This document shows, in pieces, positions 10,712-23,370 of a DNA stretch of 64,000 nucleotides. This DNA is from Microthyrium microscopicum. Taxonomy: Eukaryota > Ascomycota > Dothideomycetes > Microthyriales > Microthyriaceae. Within the stretch, counting starts at the first letter, position 1. Each line of letters begins with the position of its first letter. The stretch spans positions 853,769-917,768 of the forward strand of contig MU004242.1 of assembly GCA_010405405.1 (NCBI GenBank). Direction: 5' to 3'. Under the pieces are notes generated by a model. The model saw nothing but the letters and a program-made list of their open reading frames with translations, was not told the DNA's origin and searched no databases. The position numbers and the translations under genes were made by a program.

Positions 10712-13700
10712 TCAATCCGATTCGCTGCGTACAATGCCATGCTGATGTCCCAAATCATACACACTCGCACTCAAATCCGTCAAGGAATCAGCCTCCACAA
10801 ATGTCCAGTGCTCCTCAATGTCTTCCGGGGTATTACCCGAACGATCATGTCGCTTGATTAGAGAGCGCGCATATTCGAGATCGCGGTAAATTGCGTTGAT
10901 GGCTGTAGATACGCCGTCTTCCTATCAAAGCATTAATACACAAACACTTTGTAAAGCAGAGAGGCATGTGACTTACACTACGAATCTTCTCCCCCAACTG
11001 GAACGCCTTTTCCCTCATACGTTCATCGCGCGTAGCTGTCCACAGGGCACGAGCAAACATAGTACTGTTGAGTTTCTTGAGATGAATGCCCACGCCCAAA
11101 TCCTCAATTCTCTGACCAAAGAAGAATTGATCGCCAAAGAATGGTTTGGCAACGGTGGGCACGCCTGCGCGTAGTGAAGCACCAGTGGTTCCAGAACCGC
11201 CATGATGTGCTACAGCGTCCATTTTGGGAAAAAGCCAGTCATGAGGAATACTCTTGATGGGGAAAATATCCGAGGGGAGAGGAATTTCGGGTTTTGTGGG
11301 CTCAACTGCCTTAGTAGCGATAGATGTTTTGGTATCAACGGGTTTGGTGGCAGTGGAAGAGGTCGAGGAGCTAGCAATGCGATCACTCCAGCCCTTAGCG
11401 AGGATGCAGCGGACGTCGGCTTTGAGGACTGCTTCGACGACAGTTTTCGTCATGGCTTCGGGGTCTTCGACGAGAATGCTGCCGAAGCCAATGTATACCA
11501 ATTTCTTGCCATCTGCTTTTGCTTTGTCCATGAAAGCGACTAAATCTTTCGGTGGCTTATACCCCCCTGCCTCGTCAAGGAACCAGTAGCCAGTGATTCG
11601 TATCCAGTCCGAGTAGTCTAGTGGAGGCGCGACAACAGATGGACTGAAATTGTAGAGGAATGGGACTTTGTTGGGTTGCATCTTGTCCAGTGAAGTCGCT
11701 GGCAGATTCAACAGCTTTCGCCGCCAGCGGTTCACGTGGCCGGCGATACCTTTCCAAAAGACGCCATCGATGATTACGTACGTGATGTAGTTGTATCCAC
11801 CACCCTGTTTGTGTGATGGAACAGCAAAAGCGTGAGGGTAAGCTCGGGTACGAGTCCACGGCATGGTGAATGCACGGAAATATGGGATTTGTAGTGCTTC
11901 TGCTATGTGAATTCCCGCCATGGCTGACGGCGATTCAATGAGTAGGTCTGTTCCTTGGCAAGCTTCCCAGGCCGAGATGAGAAGTTCGTCGAGCCAGCCA
12001 CGGAACTTGCCATGTGCCTCTTTGAGGAAAGACACGGTAAACATGCCATATTGAATGCAAATGCGCATTAACTCCCCGGGATCACCGCTAACAGGAGCGA
12101 AATCGATTCCATGTTTCCGGATCCAAGGCTCGAATTCGCTATGAGTAGCTATCTTGACACGATGACCATCTGCCATCAACCCTTTGGCGAGTGCAATATA
12201 CGGCTGAACATCGCCTCTACTACCAATAGTCAAACAAGTAATATTGAGTGGCTCAGTAGGTTTGAAATTGAGAATCGAAGCTCGAGGATCATCAAATAGT
12301 ATCGGAGTAGTATCACTTCCGCCAGTATCAATGCGAGCAGGAAGCTTCAAATCATGCTCTGATTTGCCATCTCGACGACCCTCTCTCAAGGCCTGGAATT
12401 CTGCTATCGCTGCACTAGCCTTTGCATTACTAGGTCGTTGAGGATGTACCTTGAGTGATTCCATGGCCAGTATCGAGGTGATGGTACAGTCATCTCGAGC
12501 ATCCAGCTTTGCGAAATCAAAAAAGATCTCTTCGTGTCCACGGATGGTCATAACAAGTCCATGGTAACCTGGCCGATAGCTGGATTTCTTTTTGGTCACG
12601 CTCTCGATATCGGTGATGGGCAACACTAGCTTGGTTCGCGTCCCAGGAAGGAGACTCCGGAAGCAGAAGTAATTCTGTGAGATGTAAATCTTACCATATA
12701 GTGGTAATACTCTCCAGAAGAATGAAAAGTACGTCGCAATGAGTTGCTCAGAATCTGGTAATGCAAAGTGCTCCTGAAATCGAGAGGAATGGAATTCGCT
12801 ATCGATTTCACCTAAACCACTTGGGTCGTCGTCATCCGCTGGCATACCTTCCACAGGGCCGTAATGTCGAGTTGGGGCGTTCCACATACCAGAAAGTTTC
12901 TCAAAGTATCCTATTGATTGAGTCGTGATTTGTGTGCTGAGTCGGCGAGATCCACTGCGTATTATGCCAGCAAGATCTGTCGCGCGGGTGATGGGGTAGG
13001 AACCAGCACGTAATACATTATCCAGAGTTGAAGATGATGCAGTATGGATAGGAATCGGTCTAGAATGTGAGGGTGATTTCGTCGATTCTCGTCTTCGAAC
13101 ATCCACAGAAGGTGATCTCGAACGAATGACATGTTTGGTGGGTCTGAAAACGTCACTACTGTTTAAGATCTGACTTTCCGTGACGGCTTCCGGAGGGTAC
13201 GAGGGTGATCTACTCTCTCGTCTTGGTGTGCTGCTTGAAGGAGACCGGCCTCTCACCTCGACGCTAGATCGGCGAGATTCAAAACTAGATCGTTGAGAGT
13301 GCGGGTCTTCTGTAGGGGACAATAAAGTGTTTCGAACTGATTCTTGAACAGGGACCGTAAGCTTGTCTCGTTCTTCCAATTTTGATTGGTGAAACTCATT
13401 GCCTTCGACCATAACCGTGAGAACCCGTATGGCTTCTGGACCAAAGCCAAAAAATGAGAAGAAATATTCGTCGACTGCATAAGTCTCGTCATTGTCAATA
13501 ACTCGTAGTTTGATAGTATCTGAAACGTCAAGAAATTTCGTCTCTTCAATGTCAATGATGTTCTCGATGGGTAGAAGAATCTTGACACTGTCGCCTTCGT
13601 TATGCGTCCGAAATATGACACGTTGAAATTGTTTGACCCAATCTCTTGCACTTTGCGGACTATCCGCTCGAAACCAGTACTCGCGTTGTTTCGTAAGGAG

Positions 13701-14336
13701 CTTGACATACACGCTATGTTCCTTGGTTTTTGTCTTGTCTCCTTCGAGTGATGCTGAGACACCAAGTCGGAGATCTATTTGCCCACTAGGCATATAGATC
13801 TTCGCCGGATCTTCATAGTATCTCAGAACGTCGCCCTTCAACTCGACATAGTATCGTTTGTATCGCGGATTATGTAGACCACGTTTGCCAAGATAACCAG
13901 ATTTTGAAATGGTGCCTGTATTTTTTGGTAGATATGCGAAGAAGCAAATGTGCTTTTGTGTAACGTAAAGGTAACCCGAGAGCAAAACTGTCTGGAGGAA
14001 CCAGGCAGGGTATTCTCCAATAACTTGTTCAGGCGCGTCTAATTTGAATATGTCCATGAGCTTTTGAGCAAGATTTGAATCGTCGTCTGCGGTTTTGCTC
14101 TTTCCAACAATGATCTTTTGATCGCGTAGAGAGGGTTGTTCGGTCATGTCATTGTCGTCGTCGGCGTCGCTTTCGTCTTCGGATACATCGTCGAGTCGGG
14201 TGCCAGCAGATATCATGTTGAAGAGGCTTTGGTTCATGTACATGGGGTTCTTGGAGGAGGTGACATCTTCAGAATCGTCTTCGCCCTTTAGTCTCTCAGG
14301 CAGCCCTGCCGGGGCTTGAGCTTTTCTCGAAGCCAT
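10712..14336 (-). CDS. ATG26: sterol 3-beta-glucosyltransferase (Atg26/UGT51)
   Basis: Transfers glucose from UDP-glucose to the 3-hydroxyl of membrane sterols such as ergosterol; in some yeasts and plant pathogens it is needed for degrading peroxisomes by autophagy. Two exons: 14336-10977 and 10921-10712, joined by a 55-base intron (GTAAGT..GATAG), giving 1189 residues, within the usual range for the filamentous-fungal family. Domain order is diagnostic: acidic N-terminus, first GRAM domain (about 92-145), PH domain (about 146-241), Ser/Arg-rich linker, second GRAM domain, then the glycosyltransferase from about 697 (TCLTIGSRGDVQPYIAL) to about 1120, with the sugar-nucleotide signature HHGGSGTTGASLRAG at about 1044. 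A Ser/Thr-rich insert of ~35 residues lies inside the catalytic domain near 990-1020. The last exon supplies a 69-residue conserved tail. The gene is complete and shows no damage. Confidence 0.96.
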
Positions 14337-15253
14337 AATGTTGAATAGTAAGGATGAATAGCGGTAGGTGTGGCAGTGGATGAAGGAGGGTGATAATAGG
14401 ATGTATTGGAAGAGCTCGCGTAGGATTTGGCAGGTTTGACAAAGGGGCGGTACGACTGCGGCAGTGACTTGTGCGCCAAAGCTTGTTGGTATGTGGATTA
14501 TGAGCTGCGGTCAGAGTCACATGGCGATGATAGAGATAGCGGGACTGGACACGAAGGGTTGGCGGGGGAGAAGGTGACTCAGTTGCGAGTGAGTCTTGTC
14601 GATAGGGAATCTGTCGAGTGATTGGGGGAGGAGGTCAGAGGATAGATGGATCAAGATGCAACATTTTGGGGGAGTTGCTGAAGAGAGAGACAGTGGAGAG
14701 ACAAGTCACGGTGCATATATGTTAAGATGGAAAGTTGATGGTGTTGGTCAAGTTCAACCGTGAATTGCACCTGCCTAAGTTTAGAGACCGGTCACTGGCT
14801 GCACCTTCCCTGCTGCCGCCTGGTACACTTGGTCGTGCCTGCTCCAAACTGTCCTTTGTACCTGCTGCAGTGGGGCTGTGGCTGGTAATTATCCCATGCG
14901 CCACATCAATCCCTTATGTGGCGCATTTATATCCATGATGAATGGAGAAGTTTGGCTTGATAAAGGACTGTAATTTACGCTAAAGCATGAAGCACCTTGA
15001 TGATAGAGTCAATAAAGCAGACAAGATATGACTCTCTGTTCATTCTTCATAGACTACCGAAATATTCAGACTACCAAACTCATTGGAGCAAATCCAACTC
15101 AATATATACAACTTCCAACCCCCTCTCTCTACTCTAACCAATGCTTTCTTCAATGCTTTCTCCATCCTCCATGCTTGATTTGGGTATCATTATCGCAAAA
15201 AATGCCTCAAAATGCTATGCTGTCATTACCACATTCCCCACATTCCCAGTCCC
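14337..15253. promoter_or_regulatory. ATG26 upstream region
   Basis: 917 bases between the ATG26 start codon and the 3' end of the next minus-strand gene. It should hold the ATG26 promoter and 5' leader. No gene seen; a perfect hairpin-forming repeat lies at 14896-14926. Confidence 0.45.
14896..14926. repeat. perfect 11-bp inverted repeat, 9-base loop
   Basis: ATGCGCCACAT (14896-14906) and ATGTGGCGCAT (14916-14926) are exact reverse complements around a 9-base spacer. It lies about 560 bases upstream of the ATG26 start codon. It could be a binding site for a dimeric regulator or only a chance hairpin. Confidence 0.6.
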
Positions 15254-16180
15254 TTATGCCCTCCCAGCAGTCTCCGAAGCATCAATTCTAAACCTCCTCA
15301 CACTCCCCGCATCACTCCCCCCATCCTCTTCATAAAACTTAGACCCCGTATTCGTCCTCGCAAATCTCGGCATAACTTTATTCCACAGACCCCGTAGACC
15401 GCGATTCTGCCGATCGATGCGTGCGTATTCTTTTTGGCGTGTCTCGTTTGATGTCCAGAACTTTGTCGTCGGATCTGGGATCGTGATCGGCGGAGAAACG
15501 TCTTGTGGTGAGTTGGCGGACAGGGGATTGGAGTTTGAGTGTGGATTGGAGGTGAGGTCTAGATCGTTGAGACCACGCAGTCCGGAGAGTCGATTGCGTG
15601 GTAGGGAGTTATACGTCTGTGTGCTGTGCTGCCGGCGCGTGGGTGGTCTGGATGGCGCAGTGTGTGGACTCGAGATACTCCGATTCAGTGGCTGTGGCGA
15701 CGAGATAATGGGAGACTGTGTACATGATGCAGGTGAAGCAGGGAATAGGCGAAGACTTCGTTCATGCAGGGCGAAAGCTTCTTCTTTGCTCATGGTGGAT
15801 TTCCCAGTTGATTTTCTGCAGGTCATGGTGCTGTTCATGGTGTTGAGACGCGGTCTTTGGGGTCGTCGAGTGACATGTTCCTTTTCTATGGAGGTATCTC
15901 TTGTTGATGGTAGAGATTGTTTTGAACTTGATCGCGAGCCATGGCGACTTGATGTTTGGCGACATGGTCGAGTGCTGGTGGGTTTGGATGAGTAGCCTGA
16001 ATCTCGACGATATGTGTCTATTATTGAATCTTGAGTAGTGGAAGATGTGAGACTAGATGGTCTTTCATAGGCCATGTGGTGCGCCGTTTGCTGGTCCGGT
16101 GCTGTATTTGCGGCATCGGGGGTTTTGCTTTGGTGTCTCTTGGCAGACTCTATGCTGGAGATATTTGTAGAGTCGTGCAT
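15254..16180 (-). CDS. conserved fungal protein, Ser-rich, function unknown
   Basis: One open frame of 308 residues starting at an ATG, no intron needed. No enzyme motif, signal peptide or membrane segment is visible. Most of the protein is low-complexity Ser/Thr/Arg/Pro-rich and probably disordered. Two islands look conserved: a short one near residues 130-145 (SKEEAFALHERSLRLF) and the C-terminal 75 residues (FWTSNETRQKEYARIDRQN, then GLRGLWNKVMPRF, then AGSVRRFR). The charged/hydrophobic C-terminal island suggests a docking or membrane-surface segment, but that is inference. Same strand as ATG26, with 917 bases between them. Confidence 0.7.
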   Translation of the reverse strand: MHDSTNISSIESAKRHQSKTPDAANTAPDQQTAHHMAYERPSSLTSSTTQDSIIDTYRRDSGYSSKPTSTRPCRQTSSRHGSRSSSKQSLPSTRDTSIEKEHVTRRPQRPRLNTMNSTMTCRKSTGKSTMSKEEAFALHERSLRLFPASPASCTQSPIISSPQPLNRSISSPHTAPSRPPTRRQHSTQTYNSLPRNRLSGLRGLNDLDLTSNPHSNSNPLSANSPQDVSPPITIPDPTTKFWTSNETRQKEYARIDRQNRGLRGLWNKVMPRFARTNTGSKFYEEDGGSDAGSVRRFRIDASETAGRA

Positions 16181-18831
16181 GGTGAGGGTTGTGTATATTA
16201 TATTTCAAACATAAGTTGTTGTTTGTAGCACCATCAATGTTAATGTTCAGTGCTTTGAGAAGAGTCGAAAAATCATGCCCCCAAACTGGGGACACGATAA
16301 GTGAAGAGAATGTTTAGGTCAAGTTATCGTGTGCGAGTAGCGTTGTTTATGGTCAATGTTCTATGAGGACCAGTGCGTAAGTAGTCTAAATTGATTGGTG
16401 GTTGAATTTGACGATGTCCAGGAGTATTGCATGGGCTTCATGCGCGTTGCAGGTTGTCAATGGACGCCACCCGTTCTACACCGCTGTGGAGGGGCAGTAG
16501 CTTGCAGAATGTCAAAAAGGCGGGAGGAGAACTAAAATAGCGGTGATGGTAGTGAAGAGTAAAATAATAATACTAAAGTATGGTTAAATGCAAAGAAAGG
16601 AAAAAGAACTGGGGGCGCAACTGGGAATGTGAAGTGTTAAAAGAGTGTCGTCGCAAAGAAGCGAGAGTGATGGCTTGCAGAAGCCCCAGTCTCAACAACC
16701 AGCAGATTGGCTGGCTGTGCTTGTAAAAATCACCATGTGAAAGACTCCGCTGTCGATCATAGAGATTCAAGCAAAGAGATGTTAAGAGACTCTGGCAGGT
16801 GACGGGCGCCAACATCTAGCGCCAAAAGCTAAAAGGAATTCAATATCGGCAGCCGAAATCGGAAAATGACTCTCTCATAGGTCAATAGGTCAGATGCAGC
16901 TCCAGATACATCCAAGTGTGCAAGGGATATCGTGGACAATTGCTGAGACACCGCGGCTTTCGTCTATGAGTTGTCTTTTTCCTAACCAGTCTACCAACCA
17001 GGTCTGCCTGACGAGGACGGACGAAAGCCTCGGACCCTGATGCCCTAGCAACTGAAATTTGCTTTCATCGATTGATTATGGAAGAATATCACTCAGATAG
17101 CGGAAATTCGACTGACAAAAGTGAGAGGGTACTAGGACGGGTCGGAACGCTGCAGAATAATCAATTATAGTCTTGCTCCGCTCGTGCGTCTTGCGAATCA
17201 AATGGCCAGCAAGGTTATCAACTGGCAGGTTAGCGTACCATGTCTTAAATAGATGTTTATCGAGATCAAACGGGAAGGGATCTATTCATACTCTACCTGT
17301 GGATACAAACGATCAAAGTGCTTTGAAACTAGACGGTAGTGTTGTATGTAGTATAACAAACAATGGGGCTTTTCGCGTCATTTCGTAGTATTAGCTTACC
17401 TTTCTGTGAAGCTTATCAGAAATATGAATGTCTCATCCGCATTTTGGCTTCTGATCGTTACGCGCAGATGAGCAACGAATGAATCAAAACGAAACGAAAC
17501 CTTCCAAAAGGATGGGCTCTAGGGTAGATCGCGTTTCTGGAAATGACAGAATAGACAGCGTAATGGTGAATAAGATCCAGACACTCCAGACCCTGAAACA
17601 TGGGCAGGGCGAATGAAATGGCCCGGGGAATGACGGGACGGGTGCATCCTGTGACCACGCTGTCTGCGCCCGTGCCTCGATCCAGAACGGGGAAATGGTA
17701 AAAGGTAGATGGAGGTGTGTGGAAGAGCCATACGCATACCTTGGTGTCTGTTCGCTTCTTAACGAGTACTTTGCCAGCCTGGTAACAATCCTCGAGGCTT
17801 CATCCACAACACGAAATGTCGAGATGGTGAGCAGGGTGGATGAGATGAAGTTGGACAGGCCCACGCGTGGCAAAACATACCGTAGTTTCTCTCCGCGCTC
17901 AAATCGGAACCACGCTCGGAAACATTATCCATGATCGCCATCAAGGCATTGAGCTCACAAGCTTGCAAATATGGAGATCGGACGAAATCTATTACTTCTA
18001 CAAAATTGCACTTTATTCTTACAACTTCAACCATCGTCAAGAAATGAGAACAACTTCACCCGATCCTCTAGAACAATCGGATGACCTATTTTTCACGATC
18101 AATGATAAGCAATCTCAGTTGAACACCATTGCTCTTCAGTGGATCAACTGATTTCGGACAGAATTGGGCGCTGTTGTTCTCTCACAACCTTCATGCGGTA
18201 ACTCGGCTATTAGTGCATTTCACATCCATATAGCAAGTCTTGGCTGCATTCCTGAAGCGCATCTTTCATCAAATTCATATGCATCATTATTTGAAGTTAC
18301 ATATGCATCGAATTGGTATAAGGTAGTGCATGCGCTTAAGTTTTGGCTCCCATTTGGACCCGCGATGTCCAACAATTTACTTCACCGCCTGCGGAATTAT
18401 GGAGGACTCCGCACATCAATGATTCAAACTACATCACAACTCCTCTCGAGTAAAGAAAATCTCTCTTGAGTGGATGTCTTAAAATTCATCCTAGTCGTAA
18501 TCGTTTTGTCAGATGAGTGTTCAATGTGTCAACGAATTTCCCTTCCATGTTAAGTGGAGCGAATGACCAATATATCAAAACAAAACCAACTGACATCTAG
18601 ACAGATTATTACGGATATTTCTACATTTCATATCCGCTATTCCCAAGTGGATTCTACTTTTGGCATATCATGGTGCCTCAGATTGCTCCTTCCTTGTCAT
18701 TAATTGTCCCAAGTTCGGTCCTAACTCCTTGCTCTTATCCGTGAGCAACAGTTACTTGCACGCAGCATTACAATTAAAGTCTATATAGGAGCACGCGGTA
18801 CATCCCTTGCGTGAAGTCCAAAGTCTAGCTC
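16181..18831. other. 2.65-kb stretch without a confident gene
   Basis: The part next to 16180 should be the promoter of the Ser-rich protein gene. Around 17480-17960 the minus strand has coding-like pieces (for example ASRIVTRLAKYSLRSEQ) with possible splice junctions. I could not fix a start or a single consistent frame, so no gene is called. Plus-strand frames at 17867-18151 and 18164-18469 have no recognisable features. Confidence 0.35.
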
Positions 18832-20243
18832 TCATAGTCCCTGAGAATCTAGGTACTGCAACATAACCTCATAACCAGCAGAAGCATTCAAAGAAAGACC
18901 CGTAGCATGCCCAGTTCCCGGCTGCAAATAGTGGGCTATGGACTTCGCATTTGGATACAAGGTATTGGTCAAGCTCTCGTCATAGACGCCCCTGCAATCG
19001 CCGTTGCAGATGTAGTTGTCGTACTCGCCAGTGAAGAACTATGTGAGTTAGTTTATTTTGCCATCTCTTGAGCCGCTTGGGGAAAGGGGAGGAAGAGCAT
19101 GGCTTGATAAAAGACTTACCATAATTGGACCGGTGAAACCGGGTGCGGGTGCGAGTGTACTGTTGCCTTCAGATGAGTACTAAGAATATAGGTCAGCTCT
19201 TGCTGGAGACAGGCAAAGTTTGCACCTGGTTACTAACCGTGCCTACACTCTCTGGCTGTTTTATACTCTCGGTGTAGTCCAGTAACGCCGGGTCGAGAGT
19301 CGCCTTCTGGAAAAAGAGCTTCTGAAGAGTCTGCTTATTGTCAAGGACGAAATACCCAGAGCCCCACTCAGCGAAGCGGACAGGGTCATTCTCCTTTGCG
19401 AAAGCGTGATTGTAGTTGAGCACAGTGAGCGAATTGTTGAGCATCGCGTAGTTGACATACAAGCCCGTCATGAGTGCGCCGTCGCTAAGGTTCGCGTACT
19501 TTTCAAACATGATGGACATTATGTACGACCCGTATGCGTGGCCTACGTGTACAATCTTTGTGGGCTGGTATTCCTGGATGGTAGGTGCCTCATTCTTAGT
19601 TGTAGCCGACATTTTGGACGAGCTGATGAGATTCCCGCTGCGGGCTATCTTGGTTAGGCCGACGAGGACCTCGATGTCTGTAGGGATCTGGACTATGTCG
19701 TATGCGTCGGGTTTCTCGGAACCACCGGTGCCGATGCGATCGTAGGCTAGGACGGAATATCCATTGCTGATGGCGGCGTCGACGTAAGAATACTCCTGCG
19801 GCTGGACATCAACGTCATAATATCTTTGGGCATATATCAGTCAGCTGCAAGTCACTCATTCGTTTGTTTCACAGCTCCGACCTTTTGTCAAATCCTTGGC
19901 CTGCGGTGGCTATATGCAGGATGTCGGCTTTGCTGGTCTTCTTTGATGGAACGCACAGCTGTGCGCTGATGTTGAATGTCTGGTCGACGTGGACAGTTCC
20001 AGTCTGACGCGCGGTGAAGTCTGCCATGTCCCATGTCGTGACATTCACCGTCCAGTCCATAGCGTCGATGTTGCTGTTGACCTGAGGCTGGTCGTAGTGG
20101 TACTGGTCGGCAGCGACTGGAACGGGAATCTGGAGCTGGACGCATAGTTTGGCGGACGTCGCGGACGAGCCTCCAGTAGGAGCACTGCATGCAGTTTGGA
20201 TCAGTACGATGAACGCCGCGGAGGCGAGGAGGATTCCGCTCAT
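18832..20243 (-). CDS. secreted alpha/beta-hydrolase-fold protein, nucleophile Ser replaced by Ala
   Basis: Four exons on the minus strand: 20243-19882, 19823-19238, 19179-19120 and 19038-18832 (introns of 58, 58 and 81 bases), 404 residues, in frame throughout. Residues 1-20 form a signal peptide (MSGILLASAAFIVLIQTACS). The fold is shown by GYSVLAYDRIGTGGSEKPDA (strand and oxyanion region), the nucleophile elbow region VGHAYGSYI, a late acidic residue in FFTGEYDNYICNGDC, and a final GTGHATG histidine. In active members the elbow reads G-x-S-x-G; here it reads G-H-A-Y-G (about Ala217), while the acid and histidine are kept. It may therefore be catalytically dead or have another role. There are many Cys and N-glycosylation-type sites, fitting secretion. 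The substrate is unknown. Confidence 0.82.
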
Positions 20244-21121
20244 AGTGGAATGCGCTGCCTTGAATCTATGATGGGCAATATAAGTGTGGAAGACGTCTGA
20301 TCCGACTGTTCAGGGCGGCGACAGTCCCTTTTTATATCTCATCATACACTTCATACATAAAAATGTTTGTCTTGTTAGCGCAGACATTATGACGCAAGTT
20401 GGGCTGGCATTGGAATCATTCACCGTAGCTTTCCAACTTCCAAGAGTGATTTGTGTTCAAAAAAGTTATATGTGGACTCTGCGAGTGAAGTACGACGTAT
20501 AGACGTACTCGTTTACGCTTAGAGCCTTGGACAAAGTGGCCAGCTACCTTAGGAAATAATGTCCAGATAGACTATTAGAAAACTTGATGCAGAGAGAAAA
20601 TACGAGAATTGTATCGTATCTGTCGAGACAATGATTTGGAAGAAAAATCATCTTTAGCCAGAAACACCCTTTCCTAATTTTTTGCAGACGCTGTGGTCGT
20701 CCTTGCCTCAAAAGTGTAGGTACTTTAACAGTACTCCCTGTACTCCCCGTCGCCTGCTATAGTACTTAACGGAGTTCTGTGCCAGAAAAGCATACAGAAT
20801 CAAAAATAGCATTGAAATCACCAATCTGGATTGGTTGGTATGTACATTCGCTGTGCCGCTCAGCTTGGTGGAATTGGATTCAAAGTAGGCGCCAACGGAA
20901 TGGAAGCAGAGCCGCGCAACGTTCAGGCAGGTCCAGTCACCTGAGGAGCCGCTCTCTTTATTTTTGCCTAAAGTGAGAAGCGTTGCATCACCTTGTTCTT
21001 CTAATCTTCATCATGATATTCTAGTTCTACGGTTTTGTTCGCCACCGAAGCCAACTATTTTCTCTGCACTAAGTCTTTTACCGCTGTGGGGGGTGACATT
21101 GATTTAATTACGCAAGACAGT
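20244..21121. promoter_or_regulatory. shared upstream region of divergent genes
   Basis: Lies between the start codons of the minus-strand hydrolase-like gene and the plus-strand DUF3632-like gene, so it should hold both promoters. No gene supported within it. Confidence 0.45.
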
Positions 21122-22129
21122 ATGAATCTGGATCCTCCACCTACGATTGGGAACGAGACAAAGAATGAAATACGCCAAGAAACATGGACAGCACTGAAAA
21201 GTTTTGCACTCAATCACTCTTTGAAAAGCGAGTTCCTGGTTGACATATTGCTTGATCAAATGAAGCTTCACTCTATTAAGCGTCATAACGTATACGACTT
21301 CTTTGAACCATTAGCCTTTTCAATTTTATGGCTGGCTAAGCAAGAGACGTACTCAAAGGACAACGATGATCGAATTGCTAGTGCCATCATTAGATTACAG
21401 GAAACCTCAGACCCGAAGCTGCGCGATCCGCAATGTGGAGTACTCATACACTCAATATTTGCAGTATACTGTTGTGTTCTTTGGGATGCACCACTAGACC
21501 CTCCCTATGGGGACAGAGCTGACGCACATTGGAGCGATACTGAAAGAGATGGACAGATTGGAAGTCCTAAAAAAGAGCCCAACGAACATGTTCGAATGAA
21601 GTTATACCCCGGCGAATGGACGAATATCAACTCCTTCATGGCACATTTGGTATCTTTCATGAATCCAGAGGACAGTCGCCTTCCACGCGGTGATTGCGTC
21701 ACCTTTAGAGCCTTTCGTACGACAGTTCTGCCGCTAATCAGCGATGCTCTGGAACACTATGATCCCCCAGAATTGCTGGATACCATCTTGCCTGCCGCCT
21801 TATGCTGGATAGTGTACGCTGGTACGTTACTACGACGTTTGGCGTGGCCGGAGTACTTCCACTTAGAACCATCTTCAGGGCGTGAATGGCTAAATCCTGG
21901 GCCATTGTACAAAGGAAATGATATGATAGCAGAAGGTCGTTGGATGGTATGGCATGAACGACTTGTAGAATTGGAAAAGAGTCAAAAACTGGCTGCACCA
22001 ACCCAGTACTGGGTAACAAGAGCTGTTGCTGCCATGACTGAGATCGAGTCCCGGATTCCAGCCGCAGTGTACAAGAAACCACGTTACAAAGCTGGATGGA
22101 CTTTGAACCGGCCCTTGAGCCCAGAATGA
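21122..22129 (+). CDS. DUF3632-like conserved fungal protein
   Basis: A single exon gives 335 residues from the ATG at 21122. The open frame extends further upstream, but without an ATG, so this start is preferred. No signal peptide or membrane span. The central pattern (EWTNINSFMAHLVSF, then AFRTTVLPLISDALE, then ILPAALCWIVYAGTLL, then GRWMVWHERLVELE) resembles the helical DUF3632 family of fungi, whose function is unknown. The match is by recollection of the family pattern, not by a search. About the C-terminal 60 residues (VTRAVAAMTEIESR onward) look like a further helix and a basic tail. It looks intact. Confidence 0.62.
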   Translation: MNLDPPPTIGNETKNEIRQETWTALKSFALNHSLKSEFLVDILLDQMKLHSIKRHNVYDFFEPLAFSILWLAKQETYSKDNDDRIASAIIRLQETSDPKLRDPQCGVLIHSIFAVYCCVLWDAPLDPPYGDRADAHWSDTERDGQIGSPKKEPNEHVRMKLYPGEWTNINSFMAHLVSFMNPEDSRLPRGDCVTFRAFRTTVLPLISDALEHYDPPELLDTILPAALCWIVYAGTLLRRLAWPEYFHLEPSSGREWLNPGPLYKGNDMIAEGRWMVWHERLVELEKSQKLAAPTQYWVTRAVAAMTEIESRIPAAVYKKPRYKAGWTLNRPLSPE

Positions 22130-23370
22130 AAACATAGACGAGGGTCAAAAAACTTTCTTGTAAACTGTCGACTTAGGTAACTTAGACTAAAGGCAAATGG
22201 ACATGCTCTTAGGACGTGTGTCAAAGTTATGAATGTGGATCATTTTGCGGATTGATGGATTCGTTGCGATATTTGGTATACACAAAGCGTGCTTCAGAGT
22301 GCTAATCGTACTTTCAATATCAAGTATTCGCTTCTGATGATAATTAGATTGAGATAACGGCTCTAGTGATCTGTATCTTCATGCGATGTATCAGTCAATC
22401 AGAACATCGATGCGACAGGAGACCGAATTAAAGATGCCATCGGATAAGGTGACACACTGACAGTGGACAAGGCTGAAATTGATGTGGACAAGGCTGAAGA
22501 CATTTGCAGGCCAAAGATAGTTCAGCACATGCCCCAATTCCCGGCCATTTACTAGATAAGGTAATTATCCAAAAGAACTTCATCCCGTGACTTAGAAGAC
22601 CTGGCTCTTTGGCTTGAGGGCGGTATGGATGTTTGTATTCGACCTGAATGCTGTTTGCTATCACTGGTCTGAAAGTAGGTAGACATATCAGACCTTTTAG
22701 CGGTCAGAAAAAATTGCGATCTTAGCAACTCACAAGCAGCACGTGTAAGACCGCTAGCGATGGTGTGACCGCGATTAGTGAACTTTATGGAACCATATAC
22801 AGTCCATGTGATTTGACCGATTGTGATACTATTGTATGGAACATGGGTGGGAAGCTCCAGCCATTCCTTTTACATGAGCGCTTCACAATTACTTTCTGGG
22901 TTAGGACGGTGAATTATTTTAACAAGGTGGTCAAACCACATATTTGAGCTATAAATTAGACTTCAGAACAGTTGATGAGGTTGATTGATCATTATTGACC
23001 TTATGCATCTGTACACTAACGTGATGCTTACTGCAACTTCAATTGCTGTTGAGAGACTTCATACTCAATTGCTAGCCTATTAGTCTGTAAGACTGATAGC
23101 ACAAATCACTATGTTCAAGAAGGACAATACGCTATCACACATGATGCGGAGCTCCGCAAGTTCAAAAAGTGTATAGCATTGTAACGCAAAGCCTTGTGAG
23201 AGCGTAAAGTTTGACACAACATATGATTTACATCATCTTATGACAGCAGGCTATCAAGCCTGAGGTATAAGAGTCGGTAGGCCAATGTAAAGTGTGCTCG
23301 TAAAATTCGTTTCTCGATCTGATCGTTCTACGATTTCTCTTCTTGTGCTCTCACCCTAAATATAGCAGTC
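22130..23370. other. intergenic, no gene seen
   Basis: 1.24 kb with short random frames only. The last few hundred bases precede the small secreted protein gene and should hold its promoter. Confidence 0.45.

Noticed and set aside
17484-17960. Possible multi-exon gene on the minus strand
   Set aside because: Some segments look coding and have splice-like edges, but two different continuations are equally possible and no start could be fixed. Left as unresolved intergenic sequence.
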